From positions 2,914,001-2,978,000 of the forward strand of contig NZ_CP032698.1 in assembly GCF_003627815.1 (NCBI RefSeq): a DNA stretch of 64,000 nucleotides, read 5' to 3'. The stretch comes from Streptomyces hundungensis. Its GTDB lineage: Bacteria > Actinomycetota > Actinomycetes > Streptomycetales > Streptomycetaceae. Positions 53,483 through 62,005 of the stretch are shown here, piece by piece (position 1 is the stretch's first letter; every line of letters starts with the position of its first letter). Below the pieces are notes generated by a model. It was not told the DNA's origin. It did not search any database and saw nothing but the letters and a program-made list of their open reading frames with translations. Both the position numbers and the translations under genes were made by a program.

Positions 53483-54667
53483 CTACACCTCCGCCAGCGT
53501 CGGAAAGCGGATTCGGGTGCTGCATGCCGAGACGAGCAGGGCCGAGGCCGCCACCGCGCCCATGCCCCAGGCCAGACCCGTGCCCTCCGCGACGAAGCCG
53601 ATCACCGCGGGCCCGGCCAGCAACCCCGTCGTGCCCATGGCCGCGACCAGGGCCAGCGCCTCGGAGCCCTGGCGGGCCGCGGCCACGTACACGCAGGGCG
53701 TCACCGCCGCGATGCCGAGCCCCACGCACGCGAAGCCGAGCAGCGCCGGCACCACTCCCCCGACCAGCAGCGCCAGCGCGAGCCCCGCGCCCGCCAGCGC
53801 GCTGCCGATCCGTACGATCCGGTCGTCCCCCCACTTGGTGCGCCAGCCGTCGGCGAAGAGGCGGGCCAGCACCATCATCACCGAGACGACGGCGATGCCC
53901 AGCGGCGCCAGCTGCGCGGCCGCTCCAGCCACGTCCTTCAGATAGAGCGCCGACCAGTCGTTCATGGCTCCCTCGGTCACCGTGCCGAACGCCATCGCGA
54001 GCCCCATCCAGATCGTGCCCCTGGTCGGCAGGGTCAGGCCCCGGGACTTCTTCGCGGTGACCGGTTCCGCCGGGGAGTCGGCCGGCGCACCCGGAGGCGG
54101 GTCGTCCGTCAGGAGGCCTCCGCTCGCGCCGAGCACCAGCGCCGCGAGCAGCGCCGTCGCCGTGACGAAGTGGGTCGGGAGGGCCGTGGACAGCGAGGTC
54201 ACGCCGGAGGCCAGCAGCGCGGCGAAGAGCGAACCCGCGCTGAACGTGGCGTGCATCTTGGCCATCGTGGTGCGCTCGTACTTCACCTCCAGCGCCGCCG
54301 CCTGCGCGTTCATCGCGACGTTGAGGCAGCCCACCGCGATTCCGTCGCAGCCCACGACGAGCAGCGTGACCGGGTAGTTCGGCGTGGCGGAGAGGGCGAG
54401 CAGGACCGCTCCGAGCCCGAGGGCGGAGATGATGGCGAGCCGGCGCGAGCCGAGCCGTCTGGTCAGGACCGCCACCAGCGGGAAGGAGACGGCCGCGCCC
54501 GCGCCGCAGACCATGAGGAGCAGCCCGAGCTGCGCCTCGGACAGGTCGAGCCTGGTCTTCAGGGCGGGGATCCGCGAGACCCAGGTGGCGTACTGGAACC
54601 CGAGGCAGCAGAACAGCGCCGCGATCGCCACTTGGGATCGCCGATAGTCATCGCGCACGCGATACAT
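53483..54667 (-). CDS. MFS transporter of the das-embedded operon, probable exporter
   Basis: A 394-aa protein with 12 predicted helices resembling the YbjJ/FucP-like MFS branch (FCCLGFQYATWVSRIPALKTRLDLSEAQLGLLLMVCGAGAAVSFP; LTRRLGSRRLAIISALG as the loop 2-3 motif). It is the last gene of the five-gene operon, six bases after the GNAT gene, so export of the pathway product is the natural guess. Substrate unknown. Confidence 0.9.
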   Translation of the reverse strand: MYRVRDDYRRSQVAIAALFCCLGFQYATWVSRIPALKTRLDLSEAQLGLLLMVCGAGAAVSFPLVAVLTRRLGSRRLAIISALGLGAVLLALSATPNYPVTLLVVGCDGIAVGCLNVAMNAQAAALEVKYERTTMAKMHATFSAGSLFAALLASGVTSLSTALPTHFVTATALLAALVLGASGGLLTDDPPPGAPADSPAEPVTAKKSRGLTLPTRGTIWMGLAMAFGTVTEGAMNDWSALYLKDVAGAAAQLAPLGIAVVSVMMVLARLFADGWRTKWGDDRIVRIGSALAGAGLALALLVGGVVPALLGFACVGLGIAAVTPCVYVAAARQGSEALALVAAMGTTGLLAGPAVIGFVAEGTGLAWGMGAVAASALLVSACSTRIRFPTLAEV

Positions 54668-54673
54668 GCGTGG

Positions 54674-55198
54674 TCAACCTACTTCCATGGACATGTACAT
54701 CGCGTTCGTGCCGTAGCTCGCGGGCAGTTCGACCTCGGGGTGGGCGCGGTAGCCCAGTTGGGCCCACAGCACATGGGCGCCCCTGACCGCCGCCAGGGAG
54801 ATGCGCTCATAGCCCAACTGTCGTGCGGTGGACCGGAGATGGGTCAGGAGACGGGGGCCGAGGCCCCGGCGGCGCAGGTGCTCGGCGATGACGAGGTCGT
54901 GGGCGTGGAGGTTGCGCGAGGGGTGGCCGGCCTGCTCGGCCCGGGTCAGGTCCGGGCTGGTGAAGGGCGGGTAGGGCAGCGCCAGGAGGTAGCCGCCGAC
55001 GCGTCCTTCGTGTTCCAGGACGAAGCAAGTGCCCGCGTGGTAGCGGGACTTGAGGGCTTCGGGGCCTTCGGAGAGGCCGTCCTGGGTGTAGGCGCCCGCT
55101 TCGAGGGCCACCACCGCGTCCCAGTCGCGTTCGGCGAGCGGGCGGATCAGGACGTCCGTGTCCGGCGGAATTTCGAGTTCGGTCTTCGGCGGGGGCAT
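54674..55198 (-). CDS. GNAT N-acetyltransferase of the das-embedded operon
   Basis: A 174-aa acyltransferase: VLIRPLAERDWDAVVALEAGAY at the start, LHAHDLVIAEHLRRRGLGPRLLTHLRSTARQLGYERISLAAV (acetyl-CoA motif RRRGLG) and VLWAQLGYRAHPE (motif B Tyr). Its ATG directly follows the TAG of the decarboxylase gene, implying translational coupling. In this setting it may acetylate an amine produced by the decarboxylase, which would be self-protection or tailoring. That is inference. Confidence 0.85.
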   Translation of the reverse strand: MPPPKTELEIPPDTDVLIRPLAERDWDAVVALEAGAYTQDGLSEGPEALKSRYHAGTCFVLEHEGRVGGYLLALPYPPFTSPDLTRAEQAGHPSRNLHAHDLVIAEHLRRRGLGPRLLTHLRSTARQLGYERISLAAVRGAHVLWAQLGYRAHPEVELPASYGTNAMYMSMEVG

Positions 55199-56380
55199 CT
55201 ACCGCGCGCCTCCTATGCAGGTGTACGGCAGGGGATCGAAGCCGTTGAAGCCCCGGGTGGTGTAGCCGACGGCGTACGCACCGCAGGAGTGCACCCAGAC
55301 CGGATCGCCGGAGGCCGCCTCGGCGGGGACCTGGACGTGACCCGACGCGTGGTCGTACGCGTCGTCGCTGTCGCAGGTGGGCCCCGCGATCACGGCGGGA
55401 ACCCGGCGGCCCGCCGCGTGGCCGGGGAACTCCAGGCGGTACTGCAACGCGTCCATCTCGTAGAGCCCGTTGAACTTGCCGCAGCTCAGATACAGCCAGT
55501 GGCCGGGCCCGCCGTCCGGGCGACACCGGGTGGTGAGGCGGGAGACCCGGGCCCGGATGGCGCCGTGGTCGGCGACCAGATGGCGGCCGGGTTCCATGAG
55601 GAACGCCAGCGGTGACGCCGATTCCTCGCGCAGGCGCTGCATGCCCTCGCGCAGGACCGCGAACATCTTGTCCAGCGGCGGGTCCAGTGGACGGCCCCGC
55701 TTGTCGAGGCAGCCGAGGGCGGGCAGTCCGCCGCCGAGGTTGATCGTGTCCAGGAGGATGCCGCGCGCGTTGAGGAGCCCCACCAGGTCCGTCAGGTCGT
55801 CGAGCGCCGCGCGCCAGGCCTCCGCCGTCATCTGCTGCGAGCCGACGTGCACGGAGAGCCCCGACGGGGTCAGTCCCGCGTCGCGCGCCGCTTGGAGGAC
55901 GCGGACGGCGTCGTCGGCGGAGCAGCCGAACTTCTGGCTGAGGCCCCACAGCGCGCCTTCGCCGCTGGTGGCCAGGCGGCAGAACACCCGTGATCCGGGG
56001 GCGAATCGGGCGATCGCCGCGACGTCTTCGACGCTGTCGGTCGCGAAGTCCCGGATGCCCAGGCGGTGGGCGTCGGCGATGTTCTCGTCCGACTTGATCG
56101 TGTTGCCGTAGTGGATCCGGTCGGCCGGCACGCCCGTCCGCAGGGCCCGCTCGATCTCGCGGGGGCTGGCCGCGTCGAAGCCCGCCCCCTGGCCGGCCAG
56201 GCACGCGAGGACCTCGTCCACCGGGCACGCCTTCATGGCGAACCGCACCGCGACGCCCGGCAGTTCACGCATCAGGGCGGCGTACTGGGCCTCGATGCCG
56301 GTGAGGTCGAAGAAGATCCGGTCGTCGGTGGCGGCCGCCAGGGCCGCCCTGAGCGCCGCGCTCTCACGCATCGTCGACAC
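55199..56380 (-). CDS. Ornithine-decarboxylase-like type III PLP enzyme
   Basis: A 393-aa alanine-racemase-fold decarboxylase close in pattern to eukaryotic ornithine decarboxylase. It has PLP Lys50 in RFAMKACP, His178 in HVGSQQ, LGGGLP (216-218) for the PLP phosphate, and EPGRHLVAD (263-266). GPTCDSDD follows with the CD pair (Cys336-Asp337) supplied across the dimer, and the end is CGAYAVGYTTRGFNGF (Tyr369, FNGF). Ornithine, lysine or a related basic amino acid is the likely substrate. GTG start at 56380 or ATG at 56371; it overlaps the end of the DUF6271 frame by 17 bases. Confidence 0.9.
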   Translation of the reverse strand: MSTMRESAALRAALAAATDDRIFFDLTGIEAQYAALMRELPGVAVRFAMKACPVDEVLACLAGQGAGFDAASPREIERALRTGVPADRIHYGNTIKSDENIADAHRLGIRDFATDSVEDVAAIARFAPGSRVFCRLATSGEGALWGLSQKFGCSADDAVRVLQAARDAGLTPSGLSVHVGSQQMTAEAWRAALDDLTDLVGLLNARGILLDTINLGGGLPALGCLDKRGRPLDPPLDKMFAVLREGMQRLREESASPLAFLMEPGRHLVADHGAIRARVSRLTTRCRPDGGPGHWLYLSCGKFNGLYEMDALQYRLEFPGHAAGRRVPAVIAGPTCDSDDAYDHASGHVQVPAEAASGDPVWVHSCGAYAVGYTTRGFNGFDPLPYTCIGGAR

Positions 56381-57682
56381 CCCGGGCCGGGCTCTCGGAT
56401 CTGCTGGCCGCCACCAGCGGACCCCACGCCTCTATGAGCAGGGCGAAGTCCTCCATGTCGGCCTGGGCCTCGTCGAGCAGCCGCTCACGCAGGGGGGCGA
56501 TGTGGTCGGCGAACTCGGCGTATCTGCCGCCCAGTTGGCGGTAACAGCGGTCCAGGACGTCGAGCCTGCGGACGTTCTCGGCGCGGTCCGCGCCCACGCT
56601 GCGCCCGGCGAACCGGGCGATCTCGTCGACGCGTATGTGGTGCTGTTCGTCGAGCAGCGCTCCGCGGGCCTGCTCCATCGCGGTGTAGACGGGGTAGAGG
56701 TAGAGCATCGACAGGAGGAACTTGGTGAACCGCAGCTGGTAGGCGGTGAAGCCGGGGCCCGTCCGGCGCTCGGGGTGTAGTAGTTCACGATGTGCCGGTT
56801 GTGCACCACGCCGGGCAGCGTCGCGTCGCGCACCAGGTGCAGCAGGAAGTAGTCGCTGCCGATGGTGCTGGTCGCGGGCGGCAGCGGTACGCGTTCGTAG
56901 ACCTGGTGGTCGAGGCCGATGTTGCACATGTCGACCCGCCAGATGTCGGGAGTGCCAAGCGTCGACTCGTCGTGGGTGAAGGGATCGGTCCCGGCGCCGA
57001 CGAACGAGTCGTCGACCAGTTCGCGGCGCTCCTCGGCCGGGGTCCCGGCTTCGGCCCAGAGGCCGACCACCTCGTAGTAGATCTCGGGGTCCAGCTCGCG
57101 GATCTCGCCGATGTCCACGGACAGTTCGCCCACGAACGAGGCGCCCACCATCGCGACCGGCTTGTACACGTCGGCGGGGTCGAGCCGGGTGCGGGTGACG
57201 TCGGGCAGGGCGTCCACGGCCCGCTTACCCAGCGACAACAGCTCGTGGTGGATGGGGTACACGGGCTCGCCGTCCAGCCTCTGATAGCTGCTGTCGGAGT
57301 CCCTGCGGTGCACCGAGGTGCAGCCCAGCGCGCTCGCGATCAGGAAGGCGCGGTTGGTGCACGCCCCGTAACTGACGTCGGTGGGCAGCATGAGGTCGAG
57401 CAGCAGATCGGGCTTGGCGGCGCCGGAGCGCTCGATGACCCGCTGGAGGAAGTCGCGCTGGCGCGCCTCGTCCAGATGGTGCACGACGATGTCAGGCCGT
57501 GGCGTCAACTGCCGTAGTACTGCGGCGTGTTCGGCGTAGGTCGGCTCGTCGCAGGAGTCGAGGACCAGCAGATGCACCTCGACGTCGAAGTGGTCGGCGG
57601 CGTACGCCGCCTCCTCGGCGAGCGCCGCGATGGTGGCGGCGCAGGGCCGGTTGGTGGGCAGGGTCAGGCAGATGGCGCGCAT
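56364..57682 (-). pseudogene. DUF6271-family, GT-A-like protein split by a one-base frameshift
   Basis: Two frames together give one protein of about 439 aa. The first runs from ATG 57682 (MRAICLTLPTNRPCAATIAAL ... VVHNRHIVNYYTP) and loses sense after 56776. The homology continues in another frame as ERRTGPGFTAYQLRFTKFLLSMLYLYP down to the stop at 56364. Adding one C to the CCCC run (GGGG on the plus strand, 56772-56775) restores NYYTPERRTGPGF. DUF6271 is recalled from memory. The N-terminal TLPTNR and RRDSDS (a DxD motif) suggest a GT-A glycosyltransferase-like fold. The start overlaps the dioxygenase gene by 19 bases. It may be a true mutation, a sequencing error or a programmed shift. Confidence 0.8.
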
Positions 57683-58749
57683 GACGGATCTCCGCTCGGC
57701 CGCTCGGTGTGCTGTCCGCCCGTGTCCTGGCCGTGCCAGGATTCGAGGCCGAGCAGCTTCGCGCCGAGCTCGTTCAGGGTGGCGGTGGGATACCTGAGGG
57801 ACTCGTGCCGTCGGGCGTCGCCGACCAGCGTCTTGTTCCAGTCCGGGGTGCTCAGGCTTCGCCAGGACTCGACGCGGGACTTGCGCACCTCCTGGTCCGC
57901 TTCCAGGGCGGGCATCATCGAGAGGTACTGGACCGCGCGGACACCGTTGTCAGAGATGTTGGCGGCCACGCCGTGCGCGAGGAGCCCGTTCCAGATCAGC
58001 AGGTCGCCGGCCTTGAGCTCGGGCCGCACGACGGGGAACTCGGTGCGGTCGGCGCCCGGCCGGATGGGGTCGCGGTCGGCGGGCTGGGCGACCTTCCACT
58101 CCTCGAAGCGGCGGAACAGCTCGGGCGAACACTGGAACCCGCCGTGGTCGTCCTGGGTGTCGTTGAGCGCGATGATCCCCTGGACGCGCTGCGGCAGCAC
58201 CCCGAGCGTGGTGTCGACGTCCCAGTGCAGCTCGATGTCGAAGCCCTTGTCGGTGGGCTCGATCAGCGCGCGGTCGCGGTCCTTGACGTTGGGCGGGTTC
58301 AGATTGAGCCGGTCGAGGGTGACCCAGAGCTCCTCACAGTCCCACACGTCGGCGAAGGCGTCGTAGACCCGCCGCGTCTGGCGGCTGTCCCACAGGAGCT
58401 GGTGGTGGTACGCCTCGACGAATCCGTAGACGTGCAGGTGCTGTTCGAGCTCGGTGGCGAAGGTGCGGTCCTCGGAGTACCAGGTCTCGGGCCGCTCGGG
58501 GTCCAGGCCCTGGAAGTCCCAGGCGAAGTCGAGCAGCCGCCGCGCGTGGTCGGCCGGGACGGCCTCCTTCACCACGACATAGCCGTACGTCTGCCAGAAC
58601 GCGAAGTCGTCCTCGGACAGGACGCGCAGCGGACGTGACTTCTCCAGGTCGCGCAGGGGGGTGCGGGCCAGGTAGGTCTCGCCGCCGTCGGAGCTGAAGT
58701 AGGGGACGTCGGAGGCGGCTCGGTAGAGATATCGGTCGGGGGCCGGCAT
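57664..58749 (-). CDS. Phytanoyl-CoA-dioxygenase-like Fe(II)/2-oxoglutarate oxygenase
   Basis: A 361-aa non-haem iron oxygenase of the PhyH family. The iron triad is His175 and Asp177 (ELHWDVD) and His259 (LLAHGVAAN), with Arg271 (GVRAVQYLSM) binding 2-oxoglutarate. GYVVVKEAVPADHARRLLDF near residue 60 is the typical N-terminal strand-helix. It would hydroxylate a small molecule or peptide-bound residue. GGAG lies eight bases before the ATG. It is the first gene of the operon and is preceded by a 740-base leader region with a dre-like site. Confidence 0.92.
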   Translation of the reverse strand: MPAPDRYLYRAASDVPYFSSDGGETYLARTPLRDLEKSRPLRVLSEDDFAFWQTYGYVVVKEAVPADHARRLLDFAWDFQGLDPERPETWYSEDRTFATELEQHLHVYGFVEAYHHQLLWDSRQTRRVYDAFADVWDCEELWVTLDRLNLNPPNVKDRDRALIEPTDKGFDIELHWDVDTTLGVLPQRVQGIIALNDTQDDHGGFQCSPELFRRFEEWKVAQPADRDPIRPGADRTEFPVVRPELKAGDLLIWNGLLAHGVAANISDNGVRAVQYLSMMPALEADQEVRKSRVESWRSLSTPDWNKTLVGDARRHESLRYPTATLNELGAKLLGLESWHGQDTGGQHTERPSGDPSCAPSA

Positions 58750-59490
58750 GTGATCGCTCCAGGGTCAAAGGGTCGGTGGCTGTGCGGATCCCCGGGTCGG
58801 CACGGGGAAACGGCCCGTGGCGCGGGCTTCCTGACGGGCGGGGATCGGGCGGGGTGCGGCGTCCGGAGCGGATCGCGCGGCCGGCCGGATGAGGTCACGG
58901 ACGGCGGCGAAGCGCTGCGGCACCAGGGGTCGGCGTGGGGTCGGGCCCGCGTCCGGTCCGCGCCGCGGCCGTCCGGGGCCGGGGAGGTGCGGGGCCGGGC
59001 GATGCGGGGCGCCCTTGGCGGAGCCGCGCGCCGACCGGTTCACAGTCGAGCATTGCGAGAGCAAAGAGGCGCGGGGCAACCGGTCATGGTGAGCTCGGCG
59101 CCTCGTCGCGCCGGCCGGTCACCAGGTGGAGAGTGCGGGTCTCCACGAAGACTGGGCCGGGGTTGCCACCTCCTTGCGCACGGTGCCGCTCGCGGGCCGA
59201 GGGCACCTCCACCGATCTTGCGTACCTCCAAGGTGGACTAGACCAACTTCCGGTGTCAAGCCCGAAGTTGAGGCCTCGCACGGCACAAATGGGATGGGTT
59301 CACGCACCGGACACGCGGGTGATACGTACTGTCAAGTAGAGCCGGGCACAGCCGAGTTGAAGCCCGCCCGGAGGGGGAAGCGGAGGTGTGCGCTCCGAGT
59401 GGCGAGCGCAAGTCGGCCCTCCCGGACATCAAAACTCGGCCCCTTCGTACATCTTCTCCACGTGTCCCTTCCCGGACCCGCACATGCAAA
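58750..59490. other. Long upstream region of the dioxygenase operon
   Basis: No convincing gene is present in these 741 bases. A dre-like site is at 59232-59247. On the minus strand a 15-codon frame (59087-59040, MTGCPAPLCSRNARL) lies between it and the operon, with only a weak ribosome-binding site. The rest is GC-rich sequence without clear hairpins. Confidence 0.5.
59232..59247. promoter_or_regulatory. DasR-responsive element (dre)-like site upstream of the dioxygenase operon
   Basis: GGTGGACTAGACCAAC matches the dre core TGGTCTAGACCA in 11 of 12 positions (same T-to-A change as the site at 50145). It lies beyond the dasD terminator and about 485 bases upstream of the dioxygenase start codon; no other gene start lies nearer downstream. 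Confidence 0.62.
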
Positions 59491-59530
59491 CGGGGCGGGG
59501 TCACGGTCCGCCGACCGTCACCCCGCCCCG
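59491..59530 (-). terminator. Terminator after dasD
   Basis: An 18-bp stem with one mismatch (CGGGGCGGGGTCACGGTC against GACCGTCACCCCGCCCCG, 4-base loop) lies 17 bases past the dasD stop codon. It separates the das operon from the dioxygenase operon, so the latter needs its own promoter. Confidence 0.92.
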
Positions 59531-59546
59531 CGTTCTTCGCGCCGGG

Positions 59547-61109
59547 TCAGACCCCGGCGATGGCCTCCGCCGCCGCGCGCCCGCACACCCGGGCCGCACC
59601 GTGGGTGGCGATGTGCAGCGCCCCGCGCGCGGCCGCCCGCGGCACGCCCATCTCGACCACGACCGTGTCCGGCCGGGCCGCGAGGAGGGCGTCGAGGGCC
59701 GCCGCCATCCACGGGTGGCGGTGCTCGTCGCGGACGACCGCCACGATCCGGCGCTCCCCGGCGGCCGCCAGCACCTCGGCCGCGCCGCTGTCCGTGCCGA
59801 AGGTGCCGCCCTCGGTCCCGTGCAGCAGCTCGGCGAGTTCGGCGCCGATGCTCCAGGGGGTCTCGCTGCTCACGGCGATGTTCATGACCGGCGTGAACGT
59901 CGCCACGTACGGGGCCGTCTCCAGCGGGCGCCACGACGGTGACGCGGTGACCCGGGCGGCCCGGCGCGCGGCCACCAGGCCGATGTCGGCGCCGACACCA
60001 GTGGTGGCGCCGATGCCGGTGGTGGCGCCGATGCCGGTGGTGGCGCCGGGCGCGGTCCCCTCCTGCACCGCCGCGCCCGTCGCCGCCTCGGCCCTGGCCC
60101 GCTGGGCCCACGCCGCCAGCGCCCGGACCCGTGCGGCGGCGTCGGCCAGGCGTTCCTCGGCCAGCTCGCCGTCCCGTACCGCTTGGACCAGCGCGTCGCG
60201 CAGCCGCAGTACGGTGCCCTCGTCGGCCAGGCCGCCGCCGACGCACAGCGCGTCGGCGCCCGCCGCGATCGCGAGGACGGAGCCTCGTTCGATGCCGACC
60301 GTCCCCGCGATGGCCTGCATCTCCACCGCGTCCGAGACGATCAGCCCGTCGTAGCCGAGCTCCTCGCGCAGCAGTCCGGTGAGGATGCGGGGGCTGAGCG
60401 TGGCGGGACGGGCGGGGTCGAGCGCGGGAAGCAGGATATGCGCGCTCATGACCGACTTGGAGCCCGCGGCGATGGCGGCACGGAAAGGCACCAGCTCACG
60501 CCGGTGCAGCGTGTCGAGATCGACGTCGATGCGGGGCATCGCGTGGTGCGAGTCGACGTTGGTGTCGCCGTGGCCGGGGAAGTGCTTGGTGCAGGCGGCG
60601 ACCCCGGCCGCCTGGAGTCCCTCGATGTAGGCGGCGGTGTGCCGGGCCACCAGCTCGGTGTCGGCCCCGAAGGCCCGTACGCCGATGATTGGGTTGTCCG
60701 GGTTGGAGTTGACGTCGGCGGACGGCGCCCAGTTGAGGTTGACCCCGCACTCGGCGAGCCGTCGGCCCAGTTCGCGGGCGACCGCGCGGGTCAGGTCCAG
60801 GTCGTCGACCGCACCGAGTGCCAGGTTGCCGGGGAAGGACGAGCCGGTACGGACCTCTATCCGGGTGACGTCACCGCCCTCCTCGTCGATCGCCACCAGG
60901 AGGTCGTCCCGCTCGGCCCTCAACTGGGCGGTCAGCGCGGCGACTTGGGGCGCGGAGACGATGTTGCGGCCGAACAGGCCGACGGAGGCCAGGCCTTCGC
61001 CGATGCGGCGCAGCAGCCAGTCGGGGGCGGTGGTGCCGACGAACCCGGGCTGGAGGACGGCGAGGGCGTCGCGGGTCAGTGTGTCGGAACCCGTGGTCAT
61101 TGTCGTCAT
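59547..61109 (-). CDS. dasD: GH3 beta-N-acetylglucosaminidase DasD
   Basis: A 520-aa NagZ-type glycoside hydrolase family 3 enzyme hydrolysing chitobiose or GlcNAc-containing saccharides. Motif KHFPGHGDTNVDSHH (residues 175-189) carries the acid/base Asp-His dyad, and the nucleophile is Asp260 in LIVSDAVEM. DEEGGDVTRI and SNPDNPIIGVRAFG are further family markers. The linker after residue 340 contains three 18-base repeats (ATTGIG), then a C-terminal domain. No signal peptide, so it acts on imported sugar. It follows dasC by nine bases. Confidence 0.95.
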   Translation of the reverse strand: MTTMTTGSDTLTRDALAVLQPGFVGTTAPDWLLRRIGEGLASVGLFGRNIVSAPQVAALTAQLRAERDDLLVAIDEEGGDVTRIEVRTGSSFPGNLALGAVDDLDLTRAVARELGRRLAECGVNLNWAPSADVNSNPDNPIIGVRAFGADTELVARHTAAYIEGLQAAGVAACTKHFPGHGDTNVDSHHAMPRIDVDLDTLHRRELVPFRAAIAAGSKSVMSAHILLPALDPARPATLSPRILTGLLREELGYDGLIVSDAVEMQAIAGTVGIERGSVLAIAAGADALCVGGGLADEGTVLRLRDALVQAVRDGELAEERLADAAARVRALAAWAQRARAEAATGAAVQEGTAPGATTGIGATTGIGATTGVGADIGLVAARRAARVTASPSWRPLETAPYVATFTPVMNIAVSSETPWSIGAELAELLHGTEGGTFGTDSGAAEVLAAAGERRIVAVVRDEHRHPWMAAALDALLAARPDTVVVEMGVPRAAARGALHIATHGAARVCGRAAAEAIAGV

Positions 61110-61118
61110 GGGGCGGGG

Positions 61119-61976
61119 TTATCCCTTCACTGCGCCGGCCGTCAGACCCGCGGCCATCTTGCGCTGGACGAGGAGGAAGAGAATCACGATGGGCACGGCC
61201 ATCATGGTCGATCCGGCCATCATCGGGGCGTACTCGGTGCCGTGCTGGGTGGTGAAGTTGGACAGCCACACGGTGGCCGTCTGGTGGTTCTGGCTCATCA
61301 GCATCAGGGCGTAGAGGTACTCGTTCCACGCCTGGATGAAACCGTAGACCGAGGTGGCCACCATGCCGGGGGCGAGCAGCGGGAAGACCACGCGCAGGAA
61401 GGCGCCGGTGCGGGTGCACCCGTCGACCATGGCCGCCTCCTCCAGCTCCTTGGGGACGTTGACGATGAAACCGCGCAGCGTCCACACCGTGAAGGGGAGG
61501 ATGAAGGTCAGGTACGTGATGATCAGGCCCGAGAGCTTGTCGTACTGACCGAGGTCGTTGAGGAGCAGGAAGACCGGGATGATCATGGCGACGAGCGGGA
61601 CCATCTGGACCGCGAGGATGCCGATGATGACGATCTTGCGGCCGCGGAAGGCGAACCGGGAGATGGCCAGGGCCGCGAGCAGACCGACCGCGATGCCGAT
61701 GAGGACGACGACGAGCGAGACGGTCAGGGACCGGCCGATCGAACCCCAGAAGTCGCCGATCTGGAGCGCCCGCTTGAAGTTGTCGAGCGTGAAGTGCCTG
61801 GGGAAGAGGTGCGGATCGGGGTCGATCGCCTCCGTGGAGGGCTTGAACGCGGTGTTCAGCATCCAGTAGACCGGGAAGCCCGCGGTGACGAAGACCAGCA
61901 GGCCGAGCAGGTTCCAGCCCAGCTTGGTCTTCTTGCGGGTGGGCCTGGTACGCGTGGCGGCGGTGGAGGCGGCCAT
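61119..61976 (-). CDS. dasC: Chitobiose ABC transporter permease DasC
   Basis: A 285-aa MalG-type permease: LLGLLVFVTAGFPVYWMLNTAFK at the N-terminus, then SLTVSLVVVLIGIAVGLLAALAISRFAF and VPKELEEAAMVDGCTRTGAFLRVVFPLLAPGM (EAA loop contacting the shared ATPase, in Streptomyces usually MsiK encoded elsewhere). The ATG at 61976 has AAGGACGGAG upstream; a GTG at 62009 overlapping the dasB stop would add 11 residues. No ATPase gene is in the cluster, as expected. Confidence 0.95.
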   Translation of the reverse strand: MAASTAATRTRPTRKKTKLGWNLLGLLVFVTAGFPVYWMLNTAFKPSTEAIDPDPHLFPRHFTLDNFKRALQIGDFWGSIGRSLTVSLVVVLIGIAVGLLAALAISRFAFRGRKIVIIGILAVQMVPLVAMIIPVFLLLNDLGQYDKLSGLIITYLTFILPFTVWTLRGFIVNVPKELEEAAMVDGCTRTGAFLRVVFPLLAPGMVATSVYGFIQAWNEYLYALMLMSQNHQTATVWLSNFTTQHGTEYAPMMAGSTMMAVPIVILFLLVQRKMAAGLTAGAVKG

Positions 61977-62005
61977 CGTCACTCCGTCCTTTGCGATCGC
62001 GGAGC

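Noticed and set aside
53042..55615. Very long plus-strand frame across the MFS, GNAT and decarboxylase genes
   Set aside because: It is antisense to three genes with clear motifs, and its translation is Arg/Gly/Ala/His-rich shadow sequence.
56432..56760. Continuation of the first DUF6271 frame as a Ser/Thr/Pro-rich C-terminus
   Set aside because: The composition (SPPTSCGSPSSSC) is that of an out-of-frame translation, while another frame carries coherent helical sequence. A frameshift is the better explanation.
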